From: Nepenthes gracilis
Lineage: Eukaryota > Streptophyta > Magnoliopsida > Caryophyllales > Nepenthaceae
Assembly: GCA_033239525.1 (NCBI GenBank)
Contig: BSYO01000014.1
Coordinates: 4,320,536-4,384,535, forward strand
DNA length: 64,000 bases
Direction of reading: 5' to 3'
Shown here one piece after another: positions 32,230-44,254 of this stretch. The notes under the pieces are model-generated. The model searched no databases. It saw only the letters and a list, made by a program, of their open reading frames with translations, and was not told the DNA's origin. Made by a program: the position numbers and the translations under genes. Each line of letters opens with the position of its first letter. Position 1 is the first letter of the stretch.

Positions 32230-34240
32230 ATGGTGAACACAAGAGGACAAGCCAGTGCCCTAATGAAAGAGGCCGCTTCTAATGGTAATGAACCTGCTGC
32301 GGGCGCCAGGATAGAGGAATATCCTGACCCTTATAACCAAGTGCTGGCTATGAGGATGGACAACTACCAAGGCCATCCAGATGCTCTGCTCGAAGATGGA
32401 TGAGCGGCAAAAAAGGGCATCCTCTAAAGCCTCCCAGATCAAGATGTCCCAAAAAGGGCAAGGGGAAGAAGAACCCAATGAAACAAGCAAGCCATCATGA
32501 GGACCCGAGGACGTAAATTGCCTTAGCCAGTAAAGTCCCACAGCGATTTGAAGGTCGCTTGGATCCTCAAATTCAAGAGGAAAGCACAGAGAGGCGAAAC
32601 CCTTGATCTTTATAGGAGGCCCCATGCAAGAGGTACCCGCTCATGAAGAGATTCCTCCTAGAGATAGGAGCCTGCCGGGGCCACAGGCTGCCCAAGACTC
32701 CTACGAGTTGAGAAACTACCTCAACGAGAGGAAGATGACGACTCCATCCCATGTGGAGGAAAAGCTGGAGATGGTCTTCCAGGGAGTTTTCAGCGGAAAC
32801 AACGGAGGAGGGTCCACGGACCTACGTCAATCTCCGCTCACAATGGAGATTTGGACGAGATCGCTCCACCCAAAGTTCAAAATGCTGAACCTTGACTTGT
32901 ACGACGAAAGCGCTGATCCCATGGACCATCTGGATTACTTCCGTGAGTATCTAAACTTCCAAAGTTTGGATGAGATGGCGATATGTTAGTGCTTCCTGTT
33001 GGCACTCAGGGGAGTTGCGAGGATGTGGTTCTACGGCCTGCTAGCAAATCCCATTCGATCTTTCGGCGAGTTGGTAGGTAGTTTCCTCTCGCAGCAAGTA
33101 AAGCAAGGAGTCAGGGAGAGCCAGAGGAGAGTTTTGGGCCAGTTCATTGTAGAGGCCCGACAAATCCCAAAGCTGATGGATGGGGTAAAATTGAATGCTT
33201 TCTTATCCGCACTGGAAGGAGGAGCTTTTTTCAAACATCTCATCCATAAAGGTCTCCAGACCTTCGTAGAGGCCGAGGCCGTCGCACGAACATACATTGC
33301 GGCCGAAAAAGCCAACGACGCGAAGAAGCTCGCCCAGTTGGAGAACCTCCCACCAAGGACGGTGGAGGGAAAGAAGAAGAACAAAGACCGTCAAGACTCC
33401 CGGACGCCCAAGAAGCAGCAAAAATCCGAGAAGACCGTTCGCAGGGAGTACAGACTATTGAATCTGACTCCCTGGAACGACTTGCGTACCAATATCCTGA
33501 TACAAATTCGGAACAAAAAATTCTTGAAGTGGCCCAAAACACTGAAGAACCTCTGGGGTAGTAACCAATCCAAATACTATCACTATCCCCGCAACAACGG
33601 CCATGGTACTGAGGACCTAAAATATCCTAATTAACAAATAAACGCTTAATATTTCTTACTATGAATCATTTTTTAGCACAAGTATGAGTTCTATTACAAG
33701 TAACAAGCATGTGAATCTATTTTCTGTTTTTTTTAAAGCAAAATATCACAAAAAGATCATTTCAGATATTTTGTTAGAGTGGTTTTGTCCATTACGAGCC
33801 TAGGCTCAAATATCCTAAGAAGTCCAGTTCATCAAGGACTAATGAGAAGCCTTGTTGACCTAGTATAAATCAGATTTTAAGAAGTCCCTGTCAGCTATCA
33901 TCATAAAAAATTTATATTCTTTCTTCTGCAGACATCTCAAAATATTAGTGAGAATTAATTTTGTATATAGGAGATTTGATTTGATTTGGTTTTATATTTA
34001 ATAATATTTTAAAATTTTTTAAAATTTTATAAATTTGATAGCCTCAAATTATTTTAAAAATATTATATTTTATTTTTGTTATAATTTTATTTTAGGTCAT
34101 TACTAATTAGGATATTGTATTTATTTCTTAATTAACCTAGGAGATCGAGGAGCTGATTAAGAGACATCACCTCAACCGCTTCCTGTAAAAGATCCGAACA
34201 ATCCTCCGGAACAGTAGAAGTTGGTGAGGCCAACCAGCAG
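32230..34240 (+). pseudogene. Tat element 1 gag
   Basis: The frame starts MVNTRGQASALMKE at 32230 and stops at 32403. It reopens at about 32603-32989 with SPLTMEIWTRSLHPKFKM and DPMDHLDYFREYLNFQSLDE, and at 32999-33634 with the Retrotrans_gag core (GVARMWFYGLLANPIRSFGE, FLSALEGGAFFKHLIH) and a basic tail. The degenerate knuckle KYYHYPRNNGHGTEDLKYPN replaces the usual C-x-x-H-x-x-x-GH-x-x-x-x-C pattern and has lost both cysteines. Gag continues beyond the insert at about 34139 (EIEELIKRHHLNRFL). Confidence 0.85.
33635..34138. mobile_element. MITE-like insertion in gag of Tat element 1
   Basis: About 500 bp of very AT-rich DNA interrupts gag exactly between LKYPN and REIEELIKRHHL, which are adjacent in the related element 2 (LQREIEELIRRSHL). 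The ends are imperfectly inverted: left 'taattaacaaataaac', right reversed 'taattaagaaataaat'. The duplication length is unclear (CTA or TAA). It has no coding capacity. Confidence 0.65.
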
Positions 34241-37200
34241 AGAAGCAGAGTGGCCGCGGGGGTGGTCAATATGATATCCACCCGCCGGACTAGAGGCAGC
34301 ACCCGGGAGGATCCAGTGGCAAAGAATAAGAAGTCAATAGTAGAATCTAAAGATCAGGCCATTAGTTTTAGTGAAAAAAATATGACCCATGTAGTATCCT
34401 CCCATTTTGATCCATTAGTTGTAACTGCACTTATTTCTGACGGTAACTTAAACTATCAGATGAAATGAGTATTTATTGATAATAAAAGCTCACATAACAT
34501 TCTTTATCTTAATACTTTCTTTAAGTTATGGCTCAAAAGAAACCAAATGATAACGACCAAGGGACTCCTCTATGGACGGTACAACGAGCCAATACCAGTG
34601 TAGAGAGTCATATAACTTGAGGTCACGCTAGGGACCCATCCAAGGATAACATCTAAGACCCTTTCCTTATTGGTGGTAGACTTACCCTCTGTCTACAATG
34701 CTGTCCTCGGACACCCTTACCTTTCTGCCTTTGAAGCCGTCACCTCGATCCTACATCCAAAAATAAAGTTCGCAACACCATACGAGATTGAGGAAGTCCT
34801 CAGGGATCAAGTGGTTAGACGGACGTGCTACCTTGCCCAAGTCACACAAACAACCCTTCCTTAAACCATTGGAGATTTGGACTTCTGTGACAAAAAAACA
34901 TTGTAACAGATTGAGTCTGGAGAAGCCATCGACCAAGTCCTTCTAGATTTCAAAGATCCAGAAAGGATCGTCCAAATAGGAAGCTCTCTGCCTCAAGCTT
35001 TCCGAGACCAGCTCATCAGTTTCCTATAGCAAAACTCAGACATATTCGCTTGGACTCTGAGCGACATGCCAGGGATACCGGCTGGAGTAATGGTTCATAA
35101 GTTGGGCCTAAATTCCAGTCATAAGCCCATTCAGCAAAAGAGGAGGAACTACTCGGTGGAAAGACTGGTGGCCACTCGGGAAGAGGTGAAGAAGCTCCTG
35201 GACGTCGGGTTCATTCAGGAGGTGCATTACCCAAATTAGCTCTCCAATGTCGTCATGGTAAAGAAGAATATTAGAAAGTAGAGGATTTGCGTAGACTTCA
35301 CGGATATCAACAAAGTGAGCCCAAAAGACACTTTCCCCTACCGATTGATAGATTCACTTATAGACTCGATGTCTGGATATAAACATTTCAGTTTAATGGA
35401 CGCGTACTCGAGCTACAATCAAATAAAAATGAGCCCTAAAGACGAGAAGCACACCTCATTCATGATGGATTAAAGGACATACTGTTACAAAGTTTACGTT
35501 TTGACCTCAAGAATGTGGGTGCTACTTACCAACGGCTCGTAAATAAAATATTCGAGGACTAGCTCGGGAGGAACATGGAGGTCTACATGGACAACATGCT
35601 TGTCAAAAGTAGAGTGACCGAAGACCACGTTCGAGACCTTCAATGTCCAAAGAGTGCACCAGGTAAAGTTCAACCTAACCAAATGTACATTCAGAGTGAC
35701 ATTTGGAAAGTTCTTAGGATACATTGTATCACACCGAGGGATTGAAGCGAACTCGAAAAAAATCAAGGCCATCCTTGATATGAAGAGCCCTCGGACTATA
35801 AAGGAAGTCCAAAAGCTCATTGGAAGGCTGGCAGCTCTGTCCCACTTCTTGGCCAAATCAATTGAGAGGTACTTGCCGTTTTTTAAGGCCCCGAGAGGCA
35901 CAAAAACGAACAGCTTCTGATGGATGACCGACTGTGAATAGACCTTTCAAGGCCTCAAGGAGTACCTCTCGAAGCCCCCCTCTTCTAACTTCTTTCCAGT
36001 CAAGCGAGGAGTTGTTCCTGTACCTCACGGTGTCCAAGACTGCCTTGAGCTCAGCCTTAATCCAATAGCAGCATGACAGGTGGTAGCCTGTGTATTCATC
36101 AGTAAGATCCTAGCTGATGTCGAGATAAGGTATTCTCATGCAAAGAAAATTGGTCTGGCGCTCGTGTATTCTGCTTGGAAGCTCAGGCTATACTTCCAAG
36201 CACACAAAGTGAACGTCTTAACTGACCAGCCTTTGAGAGCAATTTTACGAAAGCCAGAAACGTTAGGACGGTTGGTCAAGTGGGCGATCGAGTTGGGTGA
36301 ATTTGACGTAGAGTTCCATCCGAGGTCAGCCTTAAAAAGCTAGGCCTTAGTAGACTTTATCGTGGAGACCACAACCCCAACTCTTGAGGTCTCAGGCACT
36401 TGTGATGCTGAAGAATCATGTGGCCCAGCAGCCTGGACTTTGCATGTGGATAGCTCGTCGATGAATGATGGTTATGGAGCTGGCGTTGTGCTGAGGACCC
36501 CTGAAGGATTAGAAATAAAATATTCAATGGTCCTCAGATTTTCAGCAACCAACAACGCTGCAGAATATAAAGCTCTGCTGGCCGGATTTCGATTAGTAAA
36601 GAAGTGCTCGACCAAGGACTTGGTTGTCTACAGTGATTCCATGTTGGTTGTCAGCCAAGTCTGAGAAAATTTCGAAGCCAACAGCCCGCAACTATCTAAA
36701 TACCTCTCAAAGGTCCGTAGACTCATGTCAGCCTTTGAGATGGTAGAAATTGTTCACGTCCTAAGGGAGGAGAACCAGAAAGTTGACCAGCTCGCTAAAG
36801 TAGTAGCCTCAGGAGACCCAGAGCTGTATGCCCGAGGAATGCGCGAGGTCTTTAGAAGACCCAATGTAGAAGATTCAAAACCAAAAGTGATGCAAATCTC
36901 AGAAGCTGACAATTGGATAGCCCCATACCTTAGGTACTTGACCGATGGAATATTACCTGAGGACATGGACAAAGCCGAGAAGGTGAAGAAGATGGCAGGG
37001 CGGTACACCATCATGGATGGCAGGCTATATAGACGAGACTTCTCTGCCCCTATCTATGGTGCCTCTCTCTTGAAGAGGCTGATTACGCCCTCGAAAAAGT
37101 GCATTTCGGAATTTATAGATGCCATATTGAGGGCAAGAACCTCACATCCAAGCTCATGAGGCAAAGATACTACTAGTCGACCATGAAGTACGATGCCATG

Positions 37201-38218
37201 GACTCTATGCGAAAATGAGAAAATTGTCAAGTTCACGGCAACCTCACCCACTAGCCACACTCGGAACTCAAAGCCTTACAACCACATTGGTCATTCGCAC
37301 AATGAGAGCTGGACATTCTTTGGCCACTGCGACAGCATCTAGACATAGGAAGTTCTTGATAGTAGGGATCGACTATTTCACCAAATGGGTAGAGGCCATG
37401 CCACTAGCATGCATCACAGAGCAGAATGCCATAGATTTCGTCCGACAGAGCTTAGTGTACAGGTTCAGGATGCCGAAATGTATCGTGATTGACAATGGGA
37501 CATAATTCTCCGGGAAGAGGTTTACCAAGTATTACACCAAGCTAAAGATAAGGTTGGTACATCGTCAGTCGCGTACCCGCAGTGTAATGGATAAGTGGAG
37601 GTCACGAACCGTATTATAGTGCATGGACTAAAGACAAAGCTGGATTATGCCGGGGGCTCACAGGTCAACGAACTGCCTTCCGTCTTATGGTCATATAGGA
37701 CGACTCTGAGGGAACCTACACGAGAAACTCCATTTAGCCTGTGCTATGGGGTAGAGGCAGTCATACCTGTGGAAGTCGGACTGCCCAACCTCCGGGTTGA
37801 AAGCTATGACCTGACGAATAATGTACAGAAACTCCGAGAAAACCTAAACCTGCTTGAGGAAGCCTGAGACACAGCAAGGCTACTCACAGCGGCGTACCAG
37901 TAGTGAGTTGCCCGGTATTACAATAGGAAAGTGAAGGCGCGTTAGTTTAAAGTGGGAGATTTAGTGCTGAGAAGTATTGAGGCCACTGGTAAAAATATCG
38001 GTCAGAATAATCTCTCCCCAAATTGGGAGGGATCGTTCTTTGTCTCGGTCATCCTTCGAAATTGGGCATACAAGCTATGCACCAGGAGGGAAGGCTTATC
38101 CCTCAGACTTGGAACCCAGCCTACCGCAAAAAGTACTATCAGTGATTGTACAGACATGCACATGGGTAGAGTAGTTGCATCACTTGAAATGCTTGTATCA
38201 TACTTTCTAAATAAATGA
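34241..38218 (+). pseudogene. Tat element 1 pol: protease, RT, RNase H x2, integrase
   Basis: Protease is at about 34380-34860, with the active-site region changed to FIDNKSS instead of D-G/S-S, followed by VYNAVLGHPYLSAFEAVTS. RT is at about 35000-35900 (MPGIPAGVMVHKLGL; RICVDFTDINKVSPKDTFPY; MDAYSSYNQIKMSPKDEKHT); the catalytic YVDD reads YMDN at about 35584. RNase H 1 is at about 36080-36340 (KKIGLALVYSAWKLRLYFQA). The second RNase H is at 36362-36830 (WTLHVDSSSMNDGYGAGVVL, ATNNAAEYKALLAGFRLVKK). Integrase is at about 37190-37870 (VGIDYFTKWVEAMPLA; SVLWSYRTTLREPTRETPFS), followed by a C-terminal GDLVLRSIEATGK region to 38218. Multiple stops make it inactive. Confidence 0.9.
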
Positions 38219-38339
38219 ATAATAAAATAATTTTTTGTCCTCGTTCATTCTGTTTTACCTACTGTACTTCATTTGAATGTTTACATCTCATCCCACGCAT
38301 GATCAAGATATAGGCTGCCCCTAAGTCAAGTGGATAGGA

Positions 38340-38530
38340 TTCATTTCACTTACTACTGAAACTCGATTCCATATCGAGTGGCCCAAGAGGTCAAACTAAA
38401 ACTCAATCCATACCGAGCGGCCCAAGAGGTCGGATTAAAACTTGGTTCCATACCGAACAGTGCAAGAGGTCATATTAAAACTTGACAGTGCCAAGCAACC
38501 CTCAAGAGGTTGGAGTAAAACTTAGAGGGT
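38340..38530 (+). repeat. Tandem repeats (~45 bp) downstream of Tat element 1 pol
   Basis: Four to five variants of 'tccataccgagcggcccaag' plus 'aggtcggattaaaacttggt' follow each other. A related array lies at the same place in element 2 (63180-63480). Confidence 0.85.
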
Positions 38531-38757
38531 TTAAACAGCTGGCATGTGAAGACCTTTGAGATAGCATCATCAGCCTAAGACGGCCTAGAGATTCAGATAC
38601 TCGACTAAAAAGGGATAAGGCTTCCTAAGTGTCTAAGTCCAAAAAAAGAATCACATAAAATAATCCGGAGAAAGATTGCAACAGAAAAGTAAATTTTATT
38701 CACACTTTAAATATACGGTATACAATGTACACAAAAAATATATAAATACAACTCTAC

Positions 38758-41700
38758 AACTCAGCAAATCTACTATCAGCCCTTAGAAACTGCCGACTTC
38801 CCAAGAGTTTCAGAATGGCTTGATGGTCCAAGTCTAGAAGGGTTGGGAGACTCACCTGGGAGACCATGCAAGTCGTTCGAGCAGGTAGCATGTGACGGAC
38901 CCGATTATTTTCCTTAAATAACCTCCGTCAATGGTAACATAAACTCATAATTTATCATTAAAGATTCTACAGAAATTTTGGCAGATTTTCCTCTACAACT
39001 AGACGAAAAACCAAAAATACAATCTATTTAAAATAACCTGTACAAACATACAACTATCTGATTATGTTATTTTGGGCTACAACACAATACATAGGACCAC
39101 ATCGCCATACCATCAATGGCTCCAACACTGTTTCTCAACTACCGTATTGGATCTGAAGAGATACCATCTAGGACTAAATAAAATCCAAAACATCAATATA
39201 AATACGGAAGCATAGCTAAATCCAGAAACTTGCGGAAGCATAACAATAACCATAAAATAATAACAAATCATATTAATCCAACTAGACTGTTTACGTTCTA
39301 TTACAACAATGTATCCAAAACTTCAAGCCTTCGACATCCAACTATTCTCCTCAAGCAAGTCCCTTTCCTTACTCTAACTAATCAGGTGCCGGCTTAATGT
39401 TCTCATCTGGAAGGAGAAACAGTAAGAGTGAGCGTACAACTCAACAAATGTAATCATATATCACTAATTACAGTAATTAACAGGAAAAATAGTAACTAGG
39501 TAGTGGAAACATATAACTTGAATAAAAGGAAGCATGCGAGGAGGTGGGACATCTGGGATCATCTGGTTCATATGTTTGTTCTGGTTACGTTCATTTATTT
39601 TCATTACTTTCATTAATCTTTGCGGACTTGAGCTAGTAGGTCGTACTAACTAACGATGTAAGAGAACAAGAAAAGAAATGTGTCTGCCACACATTCTAAA
39701 GTCGGCTACATTTTAGGTCTGCAGCACTCGACCATTGGGTACATTTTAGGCCTACAGCATTCGACCATCTCAACTCACCCCATATCCCCCGGGGATGAGG
39801 GCAATCATTGTTCTTCCACAGCAGTATCCTAAAGCATACCACGAACATCACCTGCTTCCATGAGTAGCCAGAATACGTGGCCAAGTATTCCTTAGGTTCA
39901 AACCGTGATGGACATAACAAACTAGAGAATACTACCCCTATGAACTATAGTCCTAGTTTCAAGATTAATCATTCCTTGAGGGAAGATCCACCATAAGTAT
40001 ATTACATTTTCCAATCGAAAAATCACATTCCCATCCTTATCTCCATCCAGGAGATCAAATCCATCATATACCATACTTTGGTGGATTCCCCTCCATTTAC
40101 TTGCTTGGTTCTCATCTTTCTGTGGGACTTAATCCCTTTTAACAATTCAATCCAAGTTTACAAGAGAGTTCGGAATTTCTTACCTCTTATGGTCAAATAT
40201 CATCTAGAAGTCTCCTGGACGCATTCCCTCGCTTTCGGTGTACAAATACACATTTTTGGGGCTTACAATTTAATATGAATATTTAATCATACGTTTCATC
40301 ACAATTAAATAGAGGTAAAGCATGCAAATGTACACTTTAGGGTCCTCGAGAACGCATTTCCTTGTGAACGGAGCACAAATATATATTCCGAAACTTACAT
40401 TTACATTTAAATAATTAGACATAATTTTCATAACAATTAAATGGGGAAAAGAATGTAAATGTCCCACTCAAACTCGGATGAACAGTGTCAGGGGGTATTT
40501 TAGTGCATCAGGACGCCACGAACGGGTCGATACTTATGAGATCGGACGTCTGGTTGATACACATGCATAATTGGGACGTGGTGATTCATATTTTGAGGTC
40601 GATTCAACATAATACGAAGGTAGAAGCATGCAATTTTTCCATTTCGTCTCGGATGAACAGTAACACTGGTATTTTAGAGAACTCGGATGCCGCGAACGGG
40701 TCAAAACGTGCGAGATCGATCACGCAGCTGACCTATATACACATTTGGGACGTGGTGGTTCACATTTTGGGGTCAGTTTTACAAGATACGGTGTGAAAAT
40801 GGAAAACCCCCAATTCCCGTAGGTTAGAGTTTGGTAGAATTCCACCGACCGAATCGATAAGTAAATCGGTTAATAAACTACGAAATCATTGCTCTCAAGT
40901 CATGGGTAATACATTTTTTACGGTTTGGGTGGGTATTGACACAAAAATACCAAATGATAAACAAAAAATATCGAAAGAGAAAAATTAGTGAGTATGAGAA
41001 CACTTGCCTTGACACATATTACCACTTTTATAACTAGCTCTCAGACAGATTCGAATTCCATTGGCTCGATCTCCTTCATCCTCTCTCTAGAATCAGTGCT
41101 CTCTCTTTCTAGAAGAGTTTGGTTCGTGGAGAAAATAAAAATCGCGAAGCAGCATGCAAGTTTAAAACGGGCTGGTGCTCAAGCGTGCGGCGAGCGTAGC
41201 CTTACTGCCCAGACCGGCTCGAGGGCGCGGCGAGTATAGACAATCTGGATTCTGTGCTCTCCGTGGGCTCGAGCCCACGGAGGGCGCGGGTCAGGCCGCA
41301 GTAAGCCTGTAGCAAGCCTACTTTATATTTTTGCCATTCGGGACCCGTTTTGACCATTCTAACCCAATCTTTCACATCCTTGGACCTTATTTTTGATTAT
41401 ATAACCTTAATAAGTCATGATTATCATAATTTAAAACCCAAAATCTTATTTATAAATTAATATTTCACGGCTTATAATTTCCGTTCTCGATTTACCAATT
41501 CCGGCTCTTTGAGCTTTTCAATCAAATTTCTCCCATACGTTTTGACCACAATTCACCTATATTAACTTAATTACCTTCTAATTATTATGTTCTTAATCAA
41601 GAACCTCACATAACACTTGCATTCCGATGATCAAATATGGCTATGGCAAACTGTGGGTGCAACAACCTCATCACCCGGTGGCACAAGTTGATGTCGTACC

Positions 41701-43598
41701 AGTACATGCCCTCCAACATTGGCGCAATCTCTGCGGCCCTCACTAAAATCATCAACACCTCCTCTAGCTAGGAGGTTCTGTCTCGGAGAAGCCTGTATTG
41801 AACTTGCTAAATCCTCAATGAATCCTCGAGGGAAGCGATCTTGCCCTCGGCCTCATTAGTCTTGCTCTTGGCCTCAGCCAGCTCAAGTTCCAGATACTTG
41901 TAGGCCTCTCCAGTGGCCTTGAGGGACTCCAGCTTAGCGCAAGTTTGGGCAACACCACCTATGAGCCGACCATGGTTTCCAACCAGCTCTTGAAAGTGTA
42001 AAGGAAAATCAAGCCGCTAAAGCGTGTATGCTAGGAAACTAAAAGGCCTAAGGAATGATTGAAAGATACCTCAGAGACAAGAGAGTCACAAGTTGAGCTC
42101 TCCTCTCTGGGAGCCTCGGACCCCTTTGGCTCAGCAATAGGCACCACAGATACCCCAACCCTAGTCTCAGACATAGGGACATCTCCATCAAGATCAAGGA
42201 CTAAGGGCTCAACAGCTTCAAAAGGCTCTGCAACCTCGTCTTAGCTTCATCAAAATGTGGAGCCCCAACAATGCCCTTAGCCAACGCCACCTCGTGGACC
42301 TCGGGCAGAATAGTCATCGGGCTGTAGATTTGGATTTCAAGGCATGGGGGCTCTACAGTCGCGAAAGTATCCTCGGCCTTAGTAGTCTCAACAGTAGATA
42401 TCGTCACCACTGCTTCCCTGGCCTGGGTCGCCTTAGTCTCCCCCAGTGCCTATCCCATAGAATGTCCTTGGATGGATTATCAATCCAATCCGAGACCTCA
42501 CCAGAGAAGACAGTAGGGATGTCAGGCACAGGACACAGAGGGGGAAGGGCAACAAGTAGCTTCATGGACCCAGAAGGCGCCTCAGAAGGACCTGAAGTGG
42601 CAGAGGGTCCGACACCCTTAGCCCTTCGGACTGGCTCCCTTGGCACTGCCTACTCTTCCTTGTGAGGTGCTCGGCCATAGTCTCGTCATCATCAGATGAG
42701 GAGCTCTCCACAAGCATAGTAGGACGCTTGGACGAGGACTTAGTTCGCTAACTCTTCTTTGGATGCTCGAGCGGTTCTTCTATCCTTAGAGTTTTCTGCT
42801 TGACCCTCCATTCCTTCTTCTTGGCAAAAAGGCCAGCAGGGGCGCCAGAGTCCCCAGACAGGGGTCCCATTTGGCCTTAGCCAAGTTCTCGGGCCTCGGC
42901 CATTTATTCTCCCTATTCTCATGGAAGTTGAGAAGATTGAACTGCACAAGAGCTACGATTTTCTTCACCAATGCCCTCTCTTCAAGCATGACTTCTTGGC
43001 AGTATTTGGGTTCAACATTCCCTTAATCATTGGGGATATCCCAAATCTTGCTAACCGCCAAGAAAAAGAACTTATTCTTCCACCTTTTGGTGGAATCAAG
43101 GTTGCCACCACTCAACACCGCAAACTTAGGACGCGAAATGATGACAACCCAATCTTGGCCCTTCGTAAATCTCAAAATCACCTTCATTGTCAAAGTCTTG
43201 TTATGGCAGCAGGTGAAGACACAGAGGAAGATGAGGTACCTAACTGCATTTGGCTGAAGCTAGGCAATTGGAACCTTGAGATCCCTCAAGATATGGTACA
43301 GATCCAGTGGCATGTCAAAACAAAGCCCATTGTTAAGGTGGACTGTATAGATGGTGATGAAGTCATCTGGTGGGCTGCATGCTATCTTGTGGGGCTATGG
43401 GACTAATATCCCCAATTCAAAAGGGATGCGGTACCTCGCACGAATAATGTCGAGGTTTGCAGCTGTAAGGAAAGAAGCAATGTCTAAACCGAGAGCATCA
43501 AAATATGAAAAGATGAAGAAGATGAATAGTGTACAACAATGGGGTTGTAGAGAGTGTTTTTTGGCACTTGAAAAATTTTTGAGGGCAAATGAAAGCAA
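38758..43598 (-). pseudogene. Antisense ORF of Tat element 1 ('putative gypsy type transposon' protein), split by solo LTR
   Basis: On the minus strand, from 43598 downward, broken frames give LDIIRARYRIPFELGILVP (about 43460-43405), DDFITIYTVHLNNGLCFDMP (about 43370-43310), ILRDLKVPIAQLQPNAVRYL (about 43290-43230), and then FFLAVSKIWDIPND (about 43075-43025). This is the pattern of the plant domain called 'putative gypsy type transposon' (Pfam PF04195 as I recall). Next comes a Pro/Ser/Glu-rich middle (42400-42990) and a coiled-coil segment, KLESLKATGEAYKYLELEL and EAKSKTNEAEGKIASLEDS, at about 41940-41815. The frame reaches the solo LTR at 41610 and seems to resume below 38890, ending near 38758. 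Antisense ORFs between pol and the 3' LTR are known in Tat elements such as Grande; its role is unknown. Confidence 0.7.
38891..41610. mobile_element. Solo LTR (2,720 bp) inserted in Tat element 1
   Basis: The block begins TGTGACGGACCCG and ends AAGAACCTCACA, so the termini are TGTGA...TCACA. It is flanked by TAGCA (38886-38890) and TAACA (41611-41615), a 5-bp duplication with one mismatch. Inside are 'cggctacattttaggtctgc' repeats at 39701-39760 that are related to the tandem block at 46909. There is no pol or gag. ORFs within (for example 40485-40796) have no recognisable motif. Confidence 0.75.
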
Positions 43599-44028
43599 GT
43601 AAATGGAAAAGGAGGCAAGCGTCCATCATTTGAAGGTTTCAAAATTCAAAAGGGTGCGTCACATTTAATGCCATGCCATGTGTTGATTTCCCACCGGACC
43701 GAGGGCAATGATGGCTTTTTCCTTTTTGAGACCATATTTAATACGCGTCTAGTGTGCATTTAATGTGCCAGCTGGTGGCCAGGCCAGCACCTTGAACCCA
43801 GGGAGAGTCCACAGACTGTGATCATGTCCTTGGACGAAATCAGGCAAAGCACCTCAGGAGACGCTTGCAATGCTCGTGGATGGAAAGATGAGCATCTTTG
43901 ATGCGGACAATGCTGCATCTAGCCCATGTCAGCCAGGTAGTAAGCACCTTAAAGGACCAAGGCCAAAATGTCCTGAGGAATTTCAGCTGTCAAACATGCC
44001 AAAAGTTGATATTCTTAAACTTCTTTGC

Positions 44029-44040
44029 GTGGGGGGTTAG
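44029..44040 (+). promoter_or_regulatory. Tat element 1 polypurine tract
   Basis: GTGGGGGGTTAG lies directly before the TGATGGG start of the 3' LTR. Confidence 0.6.
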
Positions 44041-44254
44041 TGATGGGTAGTAAATACCCAATGCCCAATTAAGAAGCTCGTTTTCATAAAGCATATCCAA
44101 ATCCAAAGAAAACCCAGAAGCTCAATTTGGCCCGAAGAGGCCAGATTGGCTCAAGAGGCCCGATGTCATAGGCGCGCGACCCAAATGACCGATTTCACCT
44201 AAAAGGCTAAGTTGGTCCTAGAGGCCCGAAAACCTAAGCCTCAATGACGCCTTA
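44041..44254 (+). repeat. Tat element 1, truncated 3' LTR
   Basis: This matches the first ~200 bp of the 5' LTR (31084 on), through 'aagttggtcctagaggcccg'. It then diverges at about 44254, so the outer end and any target duplication are lost. Confidence 0.85.

Larger units (their letters stand above)
31084..44254 (+). mobile_element. Ty3/gypsy Tat-lineage retrotransposon, degenerate, with nested insertions
   Basis: It has a 5' LTR (31084-32167), primer binding site, gag, protease, RT, RNase H, a second RNase H, integrase, a tandem-repeat block, an antisense ORF, a polypurine tract and a truncated 3' LTR (44041-44254). The second RNase H between the first one and integrase is the hallmark of plant Tat elements (Ogre/Grande/Retand group). 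The element has been invaded by a MITE-like insert (33635-34138) and a solo LTR (38891-41610). Stops interrupt all reading frames. Length without the inserts is about 10 kb. Confidence 0.9.

Noticed and set aside
33031..33573. Minus-strand frames opposite the Tat gag
   Set aside because: They are shadows of the plus-strand gag, which carries the recognisable motifs.
40485..40796. 103-codon plus-strand frame
   Set aside because: It lies wholly inside the solo LTR (38891-41610) and has no recognisable domain.
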